Assembly (NCBI RefSeq): GCF_000715075.1
Contig: NC_134103.1
Location: forward strand, 55,482,730 to 55,546,729
DNA: 64,000 nt
Direction: 5' to 3'
DNA from: Nicotiana tabacum
Lineage: Eukaryota > Streptophyta > Magnoliopsida > Solanales > Solanaceae
The notes under the pieces were generated by a model. The model did no database searches and was not told where the DNA came from. It was given only the letters and a program-made list of their open reading frames with translations. Made by a program: the position numbers and the translations under genes. Position 1 is the stretch's first letter, and every line of letters starts with the position of its first letter. Below are positions 46,801 to 59,892 of this stretch, one piece after another.

Positions 46801-48284
46801 TACGGGTATTGTGATGCCTCAATGATAGGCATTGGTTGTGTTTTGATGTACGAAGGTAGGGTGATTGCCTATGCCTCGCGCTAGTTGAAGACCCATGAGA
46901 AGAACTATCCTGTCCATGATCTTGAGTTAGCAGCCATTGTTCACGCCTTGAAGATTTGGCGTCATTATTTGTATGGGGTTCATTGTGAGATCTATACTGA
47001 TCACCGGAGTATGCAATATCTGTTAAAGCAGAAGGATCTTAATTTGCGTCAGCGGAGATGGTTGGAGCTTCTTAAGGACTATGATATCACTATTTTGTAC
47101 CATCCGGGGAAGGCCAATGTGGTGGCCGATGCTTTGAGTCACCGGGCAGAGAGTTTGGGGAGTTTAGCATATCTTCCAGCAGCAGAGAGACCTTTGGCAT
47201 TAGATGTTTAGACCTTAGCAGGCCAGCTTGTCAGATTGGATATTTCGGAGCCTAGTCGAGTATTGGCTTGTGTGGTTTCCAAGTCTTTTCTTTATGACCG
47301 TATCAGGGGGCGTCAGTATGATGACCCTCACTTGCTCGTTCTTCAGGACAGGGTTTTGAGAGGTGATGCTAGGGATGTGACTATTGGTGATGACGGGGTG
47401 CTGAGAATGCAGGGCCGGATATGTGTGCCTAAGGTAGATGGGCTTCGAGAGCTGATTCTTGAGGAGGCCCACAGCTCGCTGTATACCATACATCCAGGTG
47501 CCGCGAAGATGTACCAGGATTTGAGGCAGCACTATTAGTGGAGGCAGATGAAGAAGGATATAGTTGGGTTTGTGGCTCGGTGTCTAAACTGTCAGCAGGT
47601 TAAGTATGAGCATCAGAGACCAGGTGGCTTGCTTCAGAGGTTAGAGATCCCAGAGTGGAAGTGGGAGCGGATCACTATGGACTTTGTAGTTGGGCTCCCA
47701 TGGACTTCGAGAAAGTTTGACGCTATTTGGGTTATTGTGGATCGGCTGACCAAGTCCGCGCACTTCATTCCAGTTGGTACTACTTACTCTTCAGAGCGGT
47801 TGGCTGAAATTTACATCCGAGAGATCGTTCGCCTGTATGGTGTCCCAGTTTCCATCATTTTAGATAGGGGTATTCAGTTCACATCGCAGTTTTGGAGGGC
47901 CATGCAGCGAGAGTTGGGTACTCAGGTTGAGTTAAGCATAGCTTTTCACCCTCAGACGGACGGGCAGTCCGAGCGCACTATTCAGATATTGGAGGACATG
48001 TTGTGTGCTTGTGTCATTGACTTTGGGGGTTCATGGGACCAGTTTCTGCCACTCGCGGAGTTTGCATATAACAACAGTTATCAGTCGAGTATTCAGATGG
48101 CTCCGTACGAGGCTTTGTATGGGAGGAGGTGTAGATCTCCGATCGGATGGTTTGAGCCGGGTGAGGCTAGGCTCTTAGGTACAGACTTGGTCCAGGATGC
48201 ATTAGATAAGGTGAAATTGATTCAGGAGCGTCTTCGCACGGCGCAGTCCAGGCAGAAGAGCTACGCGGATAGGAAGGCGGTGTA
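46801..48284 (+). pseudogene. Inverted RNase H-integrase segment of element C
   Basis: Plus-strand coding inside a minus-strand element. It starts at [14 protein letters not shown] (RNase H catalytic Asp) and runs through [21 protein letters not shown] and [15 protein letters not shown] into the integrase zinc domain and the DDE core (TMDFVVGLP, LDRGIQFTS, SERTIQILEDML), ending at QSRQKSYADRK. The neighbours fit both broken ends: RT ends at LVLPVASGSYT on the right and the C-terminal domain begins at VKGVMRF on the left. About 20 codons between YADRK and VKGVM are missing. Three in-frame stops occur, two TAG for expected CAG (46882, 47209) and one TAG for TGG (47536). SDRG reads LDRG. Confidence 0.9.
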
Positions 48285-49925
48285 AGAACCTGAAGCTACT
48301 GGCAGAACTAACACTGGAGTTGTGGTCAAAGCAGTCTTGAGCTTCTGAAAGCTCTCCTCACATTCATCCGACCACCTAAACGGAGCCCCCTTTTGGGTCA
48401 ATTTTGTCAAGGGCGATGCAATAGATGAAAATCCCTCCACAAAGCTGTAGTAACCCGCCAAACCAAGAAAGCTCCTAATATCCGTGGCTAAAGACCGTCT
48501 GGGCTAACTCTGCACCACCTCTATCTTCTTCGGATCCACCTGAATACCCTCACTGGACACCACGTGCCCTAAGAATGCTACTGAACTGAGCCAAAACTCG
48601 CATTTGGAGAACTTTGCATAAAGCTTCTCCTCCTTCAATCTCTGTAATACAATCTTTAAATGTTGAGCGTGCTCCTCCTGGCTATGGGAGTACACCAGGA
48701 TGTCATCAATAAATACAACAACGAATGAGTCCAAATAGGGCTGAAATACATTGTTCATCAAATGCATGAAAGCTGCTGGGGCATTGGTCAGCCAAAAAGA
48801 CATCCCCAAGAACTCATAATTGCTATATCGGGTTCTGAAAGCTGTTTTAAGAATATCTGAATCCCGAATCTTCAGCTGGTGATAACCGGACCTCAAATCA
48901 ATCTTAGAGAACAACCTCGCTCCCTGAAGCTGGTCGAATAAATCATCAATGCGAGGCAAAGGATACTTATTCTTGACTGTGACCTTGTTCAACTGCCTGT
49001 AATCAATACGCATTCTCATGGAACCATCCTTTTTCTTCACAAATAGAACCGGCGCACCCCAAGGTGACACACTAGGCCGAATAAACCCCTTATCAAGGAG
49101 TTCATAAAGTTGTTCTTTCAATTCCTTCAACTCCGCCGGTGCCATACGATACGGTGGAATAGAAATGGCCTGAGTGCCCGGCACCAAATTAATACCAAAG
49201 TTAATATCCCTGTCAGGCAGCATGCCCGGTAGGTCTGCAAGAAACACATCCGGAAAATCACGTACCACCGGAATAGAATAAATAATAGGAGTCTCTGCAC
49301 TAACATCCCTCACAAAAGCGAAATAAGATAAGCAACCGTTCTCAACCATTCGTTGAGCCTTCAAAAATGAAATCATGGTACATAATCTACAGAACTGCTC
49401 CACTCAACCCTCGGAATTCCAGACATAGCCAACATCACCGTCTTAGTGTGACAATCTAGAACAGCATGACATGGAGATAACCAATCCATACCCAATATCA
49501 CATCAAAGTCAACCATACTGAGCAACAATAGATCTACTCGGGTCTCCAGACCCCCAATAGTCACCACACATGACCGATATACGCGGTCCACAATAATGGT
49601 ATAGCCTATAGGAGTAGATACATGTACAGATAAAACTAAGGACTCACGGGGCATATCCAGAAAATGGGCAAAATATGAGGAAACATATGAATACGTGGAA
49701 CCAGGGTCAAATAATACTGAGGCATCTCTGTGGCAAACTGAGACAATACCTGTAATCACAGCATCTGAAGCAATAGCATCTGGTCTGGCAGGGAGAGCAT
49801 AGAAACGGGCCTGACCACCCCCTGATCTGCCTCCCCCTCTAGGGCGACCCCTAGCTGACTGACCTCCACCCCGAGCTGACTAGGTGGGTGGTGAGGTAGC
49901 TGGTGCTGTAGTCGAAGGCTAACTC
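48285..49925 (-). pseudogene. Protease and reverse transcriptase of element C
   Basis: Protease frame at 49373-49759 with DPGSTYSYVSSYF and MVDFDVILGMDWL. RT frame at 48504-49403 with [52 protein letters not shown] and an intact [11 protein letters not shown] ends at ALTTTPVLVLPVASGS (48285 onward). A second frame (48261-48461) holds the connection segment after a frameshift near 48500. MRIDYRQ replaces the usual MCIDYRQ. RNase H does not follow in this orientation, because it has been inverted. Confidence 0.88.
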
Positions 49926-51281
49926 CTCTACTGAGATAGACCTCCATGACGACGAGGAAACTGCCTCCACATATGCCCAAGCTCCCCACACTCAAAACAA
50001 CTCCCTGGTGCTGGCGGCGGAAACTGAAGGGAACCCCTAGCACCGGGATGACTGGTAGAAGAACCTGGCATGGAAGAGCCCTGAACAGGTGGAGCACGGG
50101 ACGAACTCTGAACTGGAAGGGCACTAAGTGATGAGTGGCCCTGATGAGAACTGTGAGAACCATGGCCAGATGATGCACCCCGATGAAATGGCCGATCTGA
50201 CTGAGCCTGTCTGAAATGACGACCTCTACCGTGCTGGAACTGACCCCCAAAAGGAGCATCGCTGAATCCACCCTGACCACGAGGCCTCTTGGCCTCCCGC
50301 TCAACCCTCTCCTGACCGCGAACCATCTCAATCTGTCGAGCAATGTCGACAACCTCATCAAAGGTAGCACCCAAAACCCGCTCACTGGTCATGAGCAACT
50401 GTAGTTGATAAGTGAGGCCATCAATAAACCTCATGATCCTCTCTCTGTCTGTGGGAACCAACCAGATAGCATGACGGGCCAACTCGGAGAACCGCATCTC
50501 ATACTGCATCATAGACATATCACCCTGGCAAAGCCGCTCAAATTGTCTGCACAGCTCTTCTCTATGGGATCGAGGCACGAACTTCTCCAAAAAGACTACG
50601 GAGAACTGCTGCCAAGTAAGGGGTGCTGCGCCAATAGGCCTACGCCTCTCGTAAGTCTCCCACCATCTGAGTGCAGCCCCAAAAAACTGAAAGGTAGTGA
50701 AAGAGACCCCACAAGTCTCCAAAATACCAGCAGTATGGAGTATCCTCTGACACCTGTCCAAAAAGTCCTGAGCATCCTCTCTCTCTGTGCCACCGAAAGG
50801 TGGTGGCTGAAGTCTCCCAAACCTCTCCAACCTGCGTTGATCATCCTCAGGCATAGCAGGAACCACATAATCTTGAGCAACAACAATTGGCTGGGCTGGT
50901 GGTAGCTCTAGTGTCTGAAGTCCCTGAATACCTTGCTCGGGTGAGCGAGCGATGGGAGTTTGAGTGCCTCCCCTGGCCTGAGAAGTGGTTGCGGCCGTCG
51001 AAATAGAGACCGCCTGAGCAAGGCCAGTACACGCTATCAGAATCTGAGCTACGGCCTCCTGAAGGCCTGTAATCACAATAGGCACAGGTGGTGCCTGAGC
51101 TGGTGCATCAACAACTGGAACTTGGTCCTGATTTGGGACAACCGGTGGATTTGTAGGTACTGCCCCAACTGTTGTACGGGCTGCACCTCTGCCCCTACCA
51201 CGGCTGGCCTCGGCCTCTCGCAGCCCTGGCTGGTGGTACTGGTAGCTGGCCCTCCTGACCGGTAGCATGAATCCTCACCAT
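49926..51281 (-). pseudogene. Gag of element C, nearly open
   Basis: Open from 51268 to 49928 (446 codons). Capsid-like region about 155-330 (PPPFGGTEREDAQDFLDRC, LTWQQFSVVFLEKFVP, CQGDMSMMQYEMRF), a basic linker, and a knuckle at 424-437, CFECGELGHMWRQF, with Phe replacing the last Cys. The natural start is probably the ATG at 51281, directly after CTCTCACAG (acceptor-like); a small frameshift separates it from the long frame. After SQ, three TAG codons interrupt the in-frame link to protease, each where CAG would fit. Confidence 0.85.
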
Positions 51282-51465
51282 CTGTGAGAGAATGAAATAA
51301 CAGATGTTTAGTTACTAGAGACAACAGATTCGCACGACAAGAATTCAAGAATGTGGAGTTTCCTAAAGGTTCTTCAGCCTCCTGAAGATAAGTACAGACG
51401 TCTTTGTACCGATCCGCAAGACTCTACTAAACCCGCTCATGACTCGTGAGACCTATGTAACCTAG

Positions 51466-51477
51466 GCTCTGATACCA
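51466..51477 (-). other. Primer-binding site of element C
   Basis: Minus-strand TGGTATCAGAGC, exact initiator-tRNA-Met complement, three bases from the LTR end at 51481. Confidence 0.85.
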
Positions 51478-51480
51478 ATC

Positions 51481-52396
51481 TATCACGACCCAAACTAACC
51501 TCTGTCGTGATGGCGCCTATTGTGGAGCTAGGAAAGCCGGCTCATTTCCAAAACAAACCGATATTTTCATTTCAAAGATAATTTCAAGGTTATTTAACAT
51601 AAAACCTCCATTTAAAGAGTTCAAATTAAAGAAAAACAGAAGTGCGGAAAAGAAAAATCCCGACATCGGGCTGTCACTAGTCATGAGCATATACTACAAT
51701 CTGTCTAACAATATCAAGGCTAACTCAGCCCGAAAAATAGCTAAATACAACTAGAGGAATATAAGAGGGATAAGAGCAGGGGTTGCGATCGCCAAACAGC
51801 TACCTTGCTATCTCCAAGAAAATCTGCAACCAGAACACTCAATAACCACTACCGTGTCCAGCTACACCTAAATCTGCACACAAGGTGCAGGGAGTAACGT
51901 GAGTACGCCAACTCAGTAAGTATCAATAATAAATAAAGACTGAGCAGTAGTGACGAGCAATAAAGAATATAACATTCATATCGGGAAATCTCAGTAAAAT
52001 ACCACATGCTTTTAAAAATCAGGATTTAAATCAAAACATCTCGTTTAACCCAGTTCCATTAAAAAAAATTATTTAAAGATATTTTTCAACAGTTTTCAGA
52101 CAGAGGAAAAATGCAAAGGTGAGGAAAAATGATGAAATCATAAATAGCCCCTCGGGCAAAACATCACTCATATACAGCCCCTCGGGCAAGCCTCACAGTC
52201 ACTCGTGCTACTCGGGCATTCCTCACAATCATCCTTGCCACTCGGGCATACCTCACTACCGCTCATGCCTCCCAGTCACTCGGCACTCGGCACTCGCACT
52301 CAGTAGGTACCTGTGCTCATTGGGGGTGTGTGCAGACTCCGGAGAGGCTCCTTCATCCCAAGAGCTATAATATGCACGGATAACTCACGTGCCAAA
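51481..52396 (-). repeat. 5' LTR of element C, 3'-terminal part
   Basis: Matches 43426-44350 nearly base for base, with LTR end TATCACGACCC (one transition from TGTCACGACCC). It breaks after CACGTGCCAAA at 52396 and resumes at 59893. Confidence 0.88.
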
Positions 52397-52931
52397 CTCG
52401 TGTAGTACTTATTTTTTCGAAAGTTTAATGATTATTCAACTCTTAAGTATATTCGCGAGTTTGGCTAGTGACTGATCGAAAGTTTTAATACTCTTATGGG
52501 ATCAGACCGTTCGCCTCAGCAGGCTTATGCAACACTACCCTTATGGGATCAGGTTGTTCGCCTCGACAGGATTACGTAACACTAATCTTATGGGATCGGA
52601 TTGTTCGCCTCGGCAGGATTATATAACACCACTCTTGTGGGATCGTGCCTTTTGCCTTGACAAAATTGTGCAAAATATTGACTTGGATTTGGCATTTGCA
52701 CCTGATATTGGTAAACATATATTCTACTCGAGACAATAATTGTTATTTGACGATTTTGTATTTAACCTTCTATTGAAAAGTTGTTGTACATATTTATCTG
52801 TTTCGTTGCTACTTGTCATGCTTTATACCTGTTGACACCCGATTTTATCACTCCATTTCTTCTAATTTATCTATTTGAGCTTCTAAGTAATTTATAAGTC
52901 AAATACTTTATTTTCACTATTTTATTTCTAT
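52397..52931 (+). repeat. Unassigned AT-rich segment with a 47-bp tandem repeat
   Basis: Four copies with an exact 47-base period (TTATGGG or TTGTGGG at 52494, 52541, 52588 and 52635), each reading GGGATCNGNNTGTTCGCCT then ACACTA-like, in 52492-52680. The rest has no recognisable domain. GTTGACACCCGATTTT near 52829 looks like a Tat-type LTR start but cannot be confirmed. Confidence 0.6.
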
Positions 52932-53105
<174 letters not shown>

Positions 53106-53212
53106 AAAACGTTGTAGTCAGTTTAAACCCATAAACCCAGTCCACTTGCAACAATGTTGATCAAAATGACTAAGTTTAATGACTTGACCAGTCACTAGCC
53201 CTATAAAATAAT

Positions 53213-53548
53213 AATAAACCTTGGGGTCAACTTGCCCTTTTTCTCGAACCTCATCTCACCCTTCACGAGCAAAACTTTAAAAAGAACCTTCTCGCCATCT
53301 ATGAAAGCCACATCACGAACTCTCCCGTCAGCATAATTCTTCTTCCTGGACTGAGCTGTACGAAGTCTCTCTCCAAAGTATTACGAACCAAGTCTGTGCC
53401 CAATAACCTAGCCTTTCCGGGCTTGGACCAACCAATCGGAGAACAATATCGCCTCACAAATAAGGCCTCATATTGAGCCATCTAGATACTAGACTAGTAG
53501 CTATTGTCATAGGCAAGCTCCGCCAATCGTAGAAACTGGCCCCACTGA
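53213..53548 (-). pseudogene. Fragment of a Tekay-type integrase C-terminus
   Basis: The minus strand reads LAEFAYDNSY, MAQYEALF, CSPIGWSKPGKARLLGTDLV and onward to KVLL-like and MRFEKKGKL pieces in broken frames. It resembles the same region of elements C and D. LTR D begins at its right edge, so it may be the target of the D insertion; its own LTRs are not seen. About 105 bases to its left (53106-53212) are unassigned. Confidence 0.7.
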
Positions 53549-56500
53549 GGTCACGACCCCAAATTTCCACCTTAAGATGTCATGATGCCACCTAGTCTCT
53601 AAGACTACGTAAGCCTAATATTCATTAATAATTAAAGAAAAATAACAAACTATGATAATAAAATAAACTGATAAAGCTCATAATAACTCCAAAGCGGAAC
53701 ATCAGTAACAAACTCCCCAAAACCGGTGGAATTGAGTCATAAACTCTACAAAAATGTACTAAAATCTCTAATACAACACTGTTTGATAACAAAATTAATA
53801 GTGGTAAAGAAAATAACAGAAGGTGACTTTGAGGCATGCGAGCATCGAGTAGGTATACATTGAAGTCCCCGAAAAATAACTGAACGATCACTAGCATCCG
53901 GCATGAGCAGATGTACCTGGATATGCTAAAAAATATGCAAAAGGTAGCATGAGTACACCACAACGCTACCCAATAAGTATCAAGCTTAACCTCGCTAGAG
54001 TAGTGATGAGGCCAGGTCAAGACACATAATAGGACAAACAAAACTGAGCAGACTATTATATAGACTAATAACGGAAAATGAGGAAATAAATGATAACAAA
54101 GCAGTACAATAATGTAGACTAACAATAGAATTTAAGGCAATAAAGGCAACAAGGAGTGAACACATGATATGAACAACAAGTAATCAATACGGACAATTAC
54201 AAGTAAGTCAAATGAAGAAATAACAAAATTGTTCAACTAACAAGCCTTTTAACAAAGAATGTACAACAAAAATCGCAACCGAGGTACCACACCTCACAAT
54301 CACAAGTCAAAATCATAATCTTTCCTTAATTCACCGCGTAAGCCTTTCTTTTAATTTTGAAAATATTTTTTTTCCAAAATAGCTACACGTATTTTAGCCC
54401 CTTATCTCACCGCGTGGCTTCATCTAATTCCCTTACTAGCAACACGTGTATCAATCCCACCTTATCTCACCGCATGCGTTTCAACCTCTATCCTTATACC
54501 ACTAAATGCATATCAATATCACAACACAATAAATAACTCGCACCACATGTGTCCATATTCCACAACAATTATCAAAAATCAACAATACCAATATTACCAC
54601 AACATATAGCCTATGACTTAACCAACAATGTGAACAAGAATCTAAATAATAAGAGGAATACTCAATGAGGAAATTTATCTTAATAATCAACAACTTCAAA
54701 TAAGAATGATTCAACAATAAAAGAGGTAACAAGACAACAAGAGAGGTAACAACTTCAACTAAAGCATATAAGAATAAACATGACAATAAAAGATAGAACC
54801 TATGCTAACAACGTCAAATAGAGCATGTGAGAGCAAATTCAACAATGGAAGATATAACATGTTAAGACAATTTCAATTAAATGCATGGAAGTAGTCTAAA
54901 TGTCTAAACCGCTCAAAATACCACATATAGCCCGTGTACACACTCGTCACCTCGTGTACACATCTTCCACATAATACAAATAACAAAATCAACCCAAATC
55001 CTAAAGGGTAGTTCCCCTACACAAAGTTAGACAAGATACTTACCTCAACTAGGCTAAATCAATTCTCAAAAATAGATTTCCCCCTAAAATTCGCCTCTGC
55101 ATCGCTCAAAACTAACCAAAAGCGACTTAATCGCATCAAACAATGTAAGATAAACAAATTACGATGGATAAAGCTATGATCTTTACACAATTTCCAAAAA
55201 GTCAACAAAAGTCAACCCCGAGCTCGCCCAGTCAAAACCCGGGTCCAAGGGTAGATTTCGACTACCCATAACCGCACGAGTCGATATATTTGTTTTGTTT
55301 TCAAATTCGAGTCCGAATCGACTCTCAAAACCCTAAATTTCATTTATAAAAACTTTGACAAAAATCCCCAAAATTCTTGTTTGATTCTTATAAATTTGCT
55401 ATTAAATCTCATATATAATCATGAAATATAGTTGGAAATTGATTAAAACTACTTACCCAATGATTGCAGATGAAAATCCCCTCTACAAATCGCCTCCTAT
55501 CGAGCCTAGGGTTCTAAAATGAGAGAGAATGAGATGAAATCCCGACTTCCCAACCTTTTGTTCACTTGCAGATGTTGCAAATGCGACACTGGGTTCGCAA
55601 TTGCGAACCCTCACAATTGCAAAGAAAGCCTTGCAAATGCAGCAATTGTCAACCCCAGGAGATGTCGCAAATGTGACACAGACTTCGCAAATGCGAAGTC
55701 TGCCCTCCTCGCAAATGCGACCAAATGATCGCAATTATGATCTACCCAACTTAATCCTAGTCTTCGCAAATGCGAACCAGGTATCGCAATTGAGATATCT
55801 GAGTTCCCCTTGTCATGTTCGCAATTGCGATGCTGGTGCTCGCAATTGCGACAACTGCACATCACACCAGCAACCTGTATTTGAGTCCAAACCATTCCTA
55901 AACACGTCCAAAACTCACCTAAGACCTCGGGGCTCCAAACCAAACATATACACAAGTCTAGAAATATCATACGAACTCGCTCGCGCGATCAAAACACAAA
56001 ACATAACATCAAGAACTACATATCAGACATAAAAATGCATGAATTTCAAAAGAAAACTCAAGAACCTCTAGAATTGCAACCAAGCATCTGCATGCTATCA
56101 AACCAACTCCAAATGACACCAAATTTTGTAGACAATTTCCAAATAGAAAAACGGACCTATTCCAAGTCCAAAAACCAAATTCCGAACCCGATTCCCAAAA
56201 ATTCAACCTATGGTCAAACTTGGAAAAATTTCTAAACCTCATATTGCAAACTTTAGGCAGAATAAGTCACATCAGCCTAGGGACCTCCAAATTTGATTCC
56301 GGGCAAACGCCCAAGTCCAAAATCACGATACAAACCTATCGGAGCATCAAAATACCGTTTCCGGGTCGTTTTAACAAAATTCAATCTTTGGTCAACATTA
56401 TCAACTTTGGCTTTCAAACCAAGAACTAAATGATCCAAATCAACTCGAAAACTACCTGGAACAAAACTAACCAACCCCGTAAGTCTTAAAACCATAAATA

Positions 56501-56568
56501 CATATGTGTGAAGAATCAAAAGGGGAATCGGGGCTCATATGCACAAAATGACCGGTCAGGTCGTTACA
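53549..56568 (-). repeat. 3' LTR of element D
   Basis: Minus-strand start TGTAACGACCTGACCGG at 56568; end near 53549 (GGTCACGACCCC, a decayed TGTCACGACCC). About 3.0 kb. It has two donor-like GTAAGTA sites (plus 55450 and 55033 areas), a CpG-rich TTCGCAATTGCGAA block (55560-55870) and CACCGCGTGGC repeats near 54330-54480. It lacks the CCGATCC stem-loops of families B, C and E. Confidence 0.8.
55560..55870. repeat. CpG-rich TTCGCAATTGCGA block in LTR D
   Basis: Repeated CGCAATTGCGA, TTCGCAAATGCGAA and TCGCAAATGCGACC words, many palindromic around CAATTG, about 0.7-1.0 kb from the LTR start. Overlapping frames are artefacts of the repeat. Confidence 0.75.
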
Positions 56569-59500
56569 TTCTCCCCCTCTTAAAATAATAGTTCCTCCTC
56601 GAATGTGCATAGAGACACACCTGAAGCGACAAAAAGGTGAGGATAACGACTTCGCATGTCATGCTCGGTCTCATAGGTCACCTCCTCGATCGGATGACCC
56701 CTCCATTGACCTTTCACTAAAGCAATGCTCTTTGACCATAACTCCCGGACCTGCCTGTCCAATTGTTCTGAGCTGAAATCTAATACATTTGACGAATCCC
56801 GATAATACTTTCGGAGCATAGAGACATAGAACACCGAGTGAACTGCCGACAAGATGGGTGGTAATTCAAGTTTGTTGGCCACCTCACCAACTCTATCAAG
56901 GATCTCAAAAGGACCAATATGCCTAGCAAAACCCTCTCTCCCACCATAAATGGTACATCACGAACCTTCCGATCGGCATAACCCTTCTATCTAGATTGTG
57001 CTGTATGAAGCCGATCTTGAATCAACTTGACTTTCTCCAAGGCATCCTGAACCAAACTACTGCCCAACAACCTAGACTCTCCCGGCTCAAACTAACCAAC
57101 TGGAGAACGACACCCCCTCTCATATAAGGCCTCATAAGGATCCATCTGGATACTCGATTGGTAGCTGTTGTTGTAGGCAAACTCAGCAAGCGGTAGGAAC
57201 TGATCCCATGAACCCTCAAAATCCATAACACAGACACGTAACATATCCTTCAAGATCTGAATGGTGCGCTTGGACTGCCCGTCCATTTGGGGGGTGGAAT
57301 GCTATACTTAACTCAACCCGTGTGCCTAACTCACACTACCCGGCTCTCCAAAAATGCAATGTGAAATGCGTGCCTCGATCAGAGATAATGGACACCGACA
57401 CACCATGGAGACGAACAAGCTCATGGATATTGATCTGAGCTAGCTGCTCTGCTGAATAGGTAGTCACCACCGGAATGCAATGCGCCGACTTGGTCAACCT
57501 TTCCACAATGATCCACACTGCGTCAAATTTCTTCAAAGTCCTCGGGAGTCCAACACCGAAGTCAATGGTAATACGCTCCCACTTCCACTCGAGAATCTCA
57601 AGTCTCTAAAGCAAACCGCCCGACCTCTAATGCTCGTACTTCACCTGCTGACAGTTTAAGCGCTAAGCCACATACTCCACTATATCTTTCTTCATTCTCC
57701 TCCACTAATAATGCTGCCTCAAATCCTGATACATCTTGGTGGCACCCGAATGAATGGAATACCGCAAACTGTGGGCCTCCTCATAAATCAACTCACGTAG
57801 CCCATCTACATTGGGCACACATATCCGGCCCTGCATCTGCAACACCTCATCATCTCTAATAGAAACCTCCTTGGAATCACTGTGCCGTACTGTGTCCTTA
57901 AGAACTAGTAAATAGGGGTCTTCATATTGTTTCGCTTTGATGCGCTCAAACAAAGAAGACCAAGAAACCACGCAAGGAAGAACTCGGTTAGGTTCCAAAA
58001 CATCCAGTCTCAAAAATGGATTGGCCAAATCCTGAACATCCATGGCTAGTGGCCTCTCAATTATCGGTAACTATGTCAAACTTCCCATACTCTCCGCCTT
58101 CCTACTAAGGGAATCGACCACTACATTGGTCTTCCCGGTATAATATAAAATAGTGATATAATAGTCTTTTAGCAACTCTAACTATCTCCGCTGTTGTGAA
58201 TAAAGGTCATTCTGCATGAACAAATACTGGAGACTCCGGTGGTCGGTATAGAACTCACATGGGACACCGTACAGATAGTGCCTCCAAATATTCAATGCAT
58301 GAGCAATAGCTACCAATTCTAAGTCGTCCACCGGGTAATTCTTCTCATGAACCTTCAACTGCCAAGACACATAGGCAATCACCCTACCATCTTGCATCAA
58401 CATCGCACCAAGCCCAATACGTGATGAATCATAATAGGCAGTGTAAGGCCCCGAGGCTATAGGAAACATCAACACTGGGGCAGTGGTTAATGCAAGCTTG
58501 AGCTTCTGAAAGCTCACTTCACAGTCGTCGGATCATCTGAAAGGAGCACCATTCTGGGTCAATCTAGTCAAAGGTGTAGAAATGGATAAGAAACCATCTA
58601 CAAAACGGCAGTAATATCCCTCCAAACCAAGGAAACTCCAAATCTCAGTAGCTGAAGACGGTCTAGGTCGACTCTGAACTGCCTCAATCTTGTTCAGATC
58701 TACTTTGATTCCCTCACTAGATACCACATAACCCAAAAATGCCACCAAATCAAGCCAGAACTCACACTTGATGAATTTTGCATATACTCCTTCTCCCTCA
58801 AGTTCTGGAGCACGATCCTCAAATGCTGCTCATGATCCTCCCGGCTGCGAGAATATACCAAGATGTCATCAATAAACACGATGACAAATGAATCAAGATA
58901 TGGATTGAATACACTGTTCATCAAGTGAATAAATGTTGTCGGGGCGTTGGCCACTCCAAATGCCATCACTAGAAACTCGTAGTGACCATACTGAGTCCTA
59001 AAAGCAGTCTTCGTGATATCCGGACCTCGAATACTCAGCTGATGATACCCTGACCTAAAATCAATATTCGAGAACAATTTGGCTCCCTGAAGCTGGTCAA
59101 GCAAGTCGTGGGTACCATCTGCATAGTACCTCTAATCAATACACATCCGCATAGTACCATCCTTCTTCTTCACAAATAGAACCGGAGCACCCCAAGGTGT
59201 AACACCCAACCGGATGAAACCTTTATCGAGCAATTCCTAAAGCAGTTCCTTTAACTCCTTCAACTCCACTAGTGTCATAGGATATGATGGAATAGAAATG
59301 GGCTGAGTGCCCGACACCAGGTCAATACCAAAATCAATATCCCTATCAAGCGGCATGCTTGGTAGGTATGCTGGGAACACATCTTGGAAATCTCTCACTA
59401 CCGGAACTAACTCAACGGTAGGAGTATCAGCACTGACATCCCTCATAAAGACTAGATATGACTCACACCCCTTCTCAACCATCCGTTGTGCCTTAAGAAA

Positions 59501-59892
59501 GGACACAACCCTGCTAGGAATATATTCCAATGTAACCCTCCACTCCAACTGCGGAAAACCTGGCATAACCAATGTCAATATCTTGGCGTAACAATCCAAA
59601 ATAGCATGATAGGGCAACAACCAATACATGCCCAAGATCATATCAAAGTCCACCATACTAAGTAACAGTAGATCGACCCTAGTCTCATAACCACCAATAG
59701 TGACTAGACATTACCGATAAACACAGTCCACAATAGTAAAATCTCTCACAGCCACGGACAGATATACATGAGCACTCAAAGAATCACGAGATATATTCAA
59801 ATACGTAGCAAAGTAAGATGACACATATGAATAAGTGGAACCTGCATCAAACAAGACTGATGCATCCCTATGACACACCGGAACAATACCTG
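56569..59892 (-). pseudogene. Protease-RT-RNase H-integrase-chromodomain of element D, decayed and 5'-truncated
   Basis: In minus-strand order: protease from FDAGSTYSYVSSYF (59830) and DFDMILGMYWL (59640); RT ([38 protein letters not shown]) 58700-59340; RNase H 58182-58517 with YDSSRIGLGAML (usual Cys-Asp changed); integrase zinc region 57705-58043; core 57092-57536 with SDRGTHFT; chromodomain 56580-56882 ending CTFEEELLF. Many stops and frameshifts. PPT AAGAGGGGGAGAA lies at 56581-56569. It is cut at the protease start, where LTR C sequence resumes, so gag and the 5' LTR are missing. Confidence 0.87.
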
